Below are positions 62,461 to 64,000 of a stretch of 64,000 bases of DNA, one piece after another. Each line of letters opens with the position of its first letter. Position 1 is the first letter of the stretch. The DNA is from Thermalbibacter longus (GTDB taxonomy: Bacteria; Chloroflexota; Chloroflexia; Thermomicrobiales; Thermomicrobiaceae), in assembly GCF_023806485.1 (NCBI RefSeq), contig NZ_JAMSLR010000003.1:62001-126000 (forward strand). Direction: 5' to 3'. The position numbers and the translations under genes are program-made. The notes under the pieces are model-generated. The model was not told the DNA's origin. It did not search any database and saw only the letters and a list, made by a program, of their open reading frames with translations.

Positions 62461-64000
62461 TCACGAGTCGTCTTCGTGCTCCAGGAGGATGGCTGACCAG
62501 GGTTGAGCGCCCAAGTTTACCATACTATTCACCGCGAGCTGATCACCGAGCCTGCTGCCCTGGCCGTTCCAGCGCTCGGCTTCGGAGTCGAGCCGGACGC
62601 TCCACACCCCCGGTTCTAGGCTGAGCGGGATACTCTGGGCCTGCGCGGCGAAACACAGGATCAGGCATGCCCGGCTGTTCCCCGCCTGCCGGTGCACGAT
62701 GATCGACCGGTGTTCCTCGCGAACCTGCACGTCGATCCCCTCGCGATCCAGCGTCGCTAGTGCCGGAATGCTTCTCCGCAGGCGGAGCAACTCCCGGTAG
62801 TACGCCTGCAGCGCGGCATGCTGGCGCTGCTCACGGAGCGCGCGCTGGAGCTTCGAGCGCTCGAACGTGGCCGGATCCTGCGGGTCGGGCACCTCGTCGC
62901 CCCAGGCGAAGGCGGCGAACTCTCTGCGGCGTCCCTCGCGCACCGCGCGGGCTAGGTCTGGATCGCTGTGGCTGGTGAAGTACTGGAACGGCGCGGTCTC
63001 GCCGTACTCCTCGCCCATGAAGAGCAGGGGCAGGTACGGCGAGAGGATGACGGTGGCGGCGGCCAGCTTGAGCTGGGCGAGCGAGACGAGCTGGCTCAAC
63101 CGCTCTCCGGCTGCCCGGTTGCCCACCTGGTCGTGGTTCTGCGCGCACACCACGAACTGCCGGGGGTGAGCCAGCGGGGCTGGCCGGCCGTGGCTCCGGC
63201 GGCGATGGGGCGAATACTGACCGGTGTAGGTGAAGCCGGAGCGAAGCGCCCGGGCCAGGTGATCGAGGGAACCGTAGTCCTGGTAGTAGCCCTGTCGCTC
63301 GCCGGTCAGGAGCGAGTGCAGGCTGTGGTGGAAGTCGTCGCTCCAGACGCCGTCTAGCCCGTAGCCGCCAGCGGCAGGGTGAGCGATCAGCCGGGGATCA
63401 TTGGCGTCGCTCTCGGCGATGACGTGGATCAAGCGGCCCTGGCGCTCGGCCTCGCGGTGGATGGCCTGGGAGAGCTCCTCGAGGATATGGAGCGGCCGCT
63501 GGTCGAGGATGGCGTGCACGGCGTCCAGCCGGAAGCCGTCGATGTGGTACTCGCGGAGCCACATCAGCGCGTTCTCGATCACGTAGCGGCGCACCTCGTC
63601 GCTCGCTGGCCCGTCGAAGTTGATGGCTGGTCCCCAGGGAGTGCGGTAGCGCTCGGTGAAGTAGAAGCCGTACTCGCCCAAGTAGTTGCCCTCCGGGCCG
63701 AGGTGGTTGTAGATCACGTCCAGGAAGACCGTGATCCCCTGCCGGTGACAGGCATCGACCAGCCGGCGCAGGCCGTCGGGCCCGCCGTACGAGTGCTGGA
63801 CGGCGAACGGATAGACGGCGTCGTAGCCCCAGTTGCGCTCGCCGGGGAACTGGCTCACCGGCATCAGCTCGATCGCCGTGATCCCCAGTTCAGCCAGCTC
63901 GGGCAGGTGAGGGACGACGGCGTCGAACGTCCCTTCCGGGGTGAAGGCGCCGACGTGCAGCTCGTAGAAGATCAGCGCGTCTTGCGGTCGTCCACGCCAC
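62461..64000 (-). CDS. treZ: Malto-oligosyltrehalose trehalohydrolase, C-terminal part (5' end beyond window)
   Basis: The frame stays open to the window edge, so about 512 residues are visible. Upstream of the first internal methionine it reads IFYELHVGAFTPEGTFDAVV, typical of TreZ, followed by IELMPVSQFPGERNWGYD, DVIYNHLGPEGNYLG, the nucleophile region DGFRLDAVHAILD, VIAESDANDPRLI (acid/base Glu) and FVVCAQNHDQVGNRA. It cleaves trehalose from maltooligosyl trehalose. The N-terminal domain and start lie outside. Confidence 0.94.
   Translation of the reverse strand, partial: WRGRPQDALIFYELHVGAFTPEGTFDAVVPHLPELAELGITAIELMPVSQFPGERNWGYDAVYPFAVQHSYGGPDGLRRLVDACHRQGITVFLDVIYNHLGPEGNYLGEYGFYFTERYRTPWGPAINFDGPASDEVRRYVIENALMWLREYHIDGFRLDAVHAILDQRPLHILEELSQAIHREAERQGRLIHVIAESDANDPRLIAHPAAGGYGLDGVWSDDFHHSLHSLLTGERQGYYQDYGSLDHLARALRSGFTYTGQYSPHRRRSHGRPAPLAHPRQFVVCAQNHDQVGNRAAGERLSQLVSLAQLKLAAATVILSPYLPLLFMGEEYGETAPFQYFTSHSDPDLARAVREGRRREFAAFAWGDEVPDPQDPATFERSKLQRALREQRQHAALQAYYRELLRLRRSIPALATLDREGIDVQVREEHRSIIVHRQAGNSRACLILCFAAQAQSIPLSLEPGVWSVRLDSEAERWNGQGSRLGDQLAVNSMVNLGAQPWSAILLEHEDDS

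Overview
The window is a GC-rich, gene-dense bacterial chromosome segment. Gene content and style suggest the phylum Chloroflexota, most likely the class Thermomicrobia (Thermomicrobium/Sphaerobacter relatives). The supporting signs are frequent GTG/TTG starts, RNase Y close to SpoVS, an hrcA-grpE-dnaK operon under CIRCE, a MutL/GlmL-like protein between two uncharacterised partners, and treYZ with a family-57 glycosidase. The taxonomic placement is an inference. I saw no rRNA, tRNA, CRISPR array, transposase or prophage gene.

Layout. 1-4.1 kb (minus): dipeptide/oligopeptide ABC transporter (lipoprotein plus two permeases), then the start of a protein-L-isoaspartate methyltransferase. 4.2-10.7 kb (plus): RNase Y, SpoVS, a PHP phosphoesterase, a PIN-TRAM membrane protein, ispD, ispF and dtd. 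11.0-14.8 kb (plus): an uncharacterised trio of zinc-ribbon membrane protein, MutL-like protein and lipoyl-like-domain protein. 14.8-18.6 kb (minus): hrcA-grpE-dnaK. 18.6-23.6 kb (plus): a TPP riboswitch with terminator controlling a pyrimidine (HMP) uptake and salvage operon, with two different TenA proteins flanking ykoEDC and an overlooked 35-codon membrane ORF. 23.8-25.8 kb (minus): a small membrane protein, rpsU and citrate synthase. 25.9-29.0 kb (plus): a solo HTH protein, a hypothetical protein and a divergent urease (ureABC), followed by a secreted protein. 30.2-33.5 kb (minus): a small domain protein, a DUF1989 protein, a ureohydrolase and a zinc-ribbon-FabF fusion.

33.7-35.5 kb (minus) holds a tandemly duplicated two-gene module in which the second gene of each pair starts inside the first. 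It looks like a toxin-antitoxin-type pair and is the best candidate for an undescribed system. 35.8-40.0 kb: Mrp ATPase and an NnrS-like membrane protein (minus), then folC (plus). 40.2-44.5 kb (plus): potABCD polyamine transporter. 44.7-48.3 kb (minus): D-aminoacylase, HAD phosphatase and ADP-ribosylglycohydrolase. 48.5-53.1 kb (plus): a small coiled-coil protein, a diaminopentanoate-dehydrogenase-like enzyme, a NYN-domain protein, an M20 peptidase and a class III aminotransferase. 53.3-54.1 kb (minus): a membrane-anchored helical protein. 54.5-56.9 kb (plus): a phosphoesterase, a universal-stress-like protein and two TrkA-type proteins. 57.0-64.0 kb (minus): treY, GH57 and partial treZ for trehalose production from alpha-glucan.

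Working together: the ureohydrolase, DUF1989 protein and urease suggest catabolism of guanidino compounds and urea. The polyamine importer, aminotransferase, D-aminoacylase and peptidases suggest use of amines and peptides. The thi operon scavenges thiamine-breakdown pyrimidines. Promoters that can be read often carry an extended -10 of the form TGCTA followed by A/T-rich bases.
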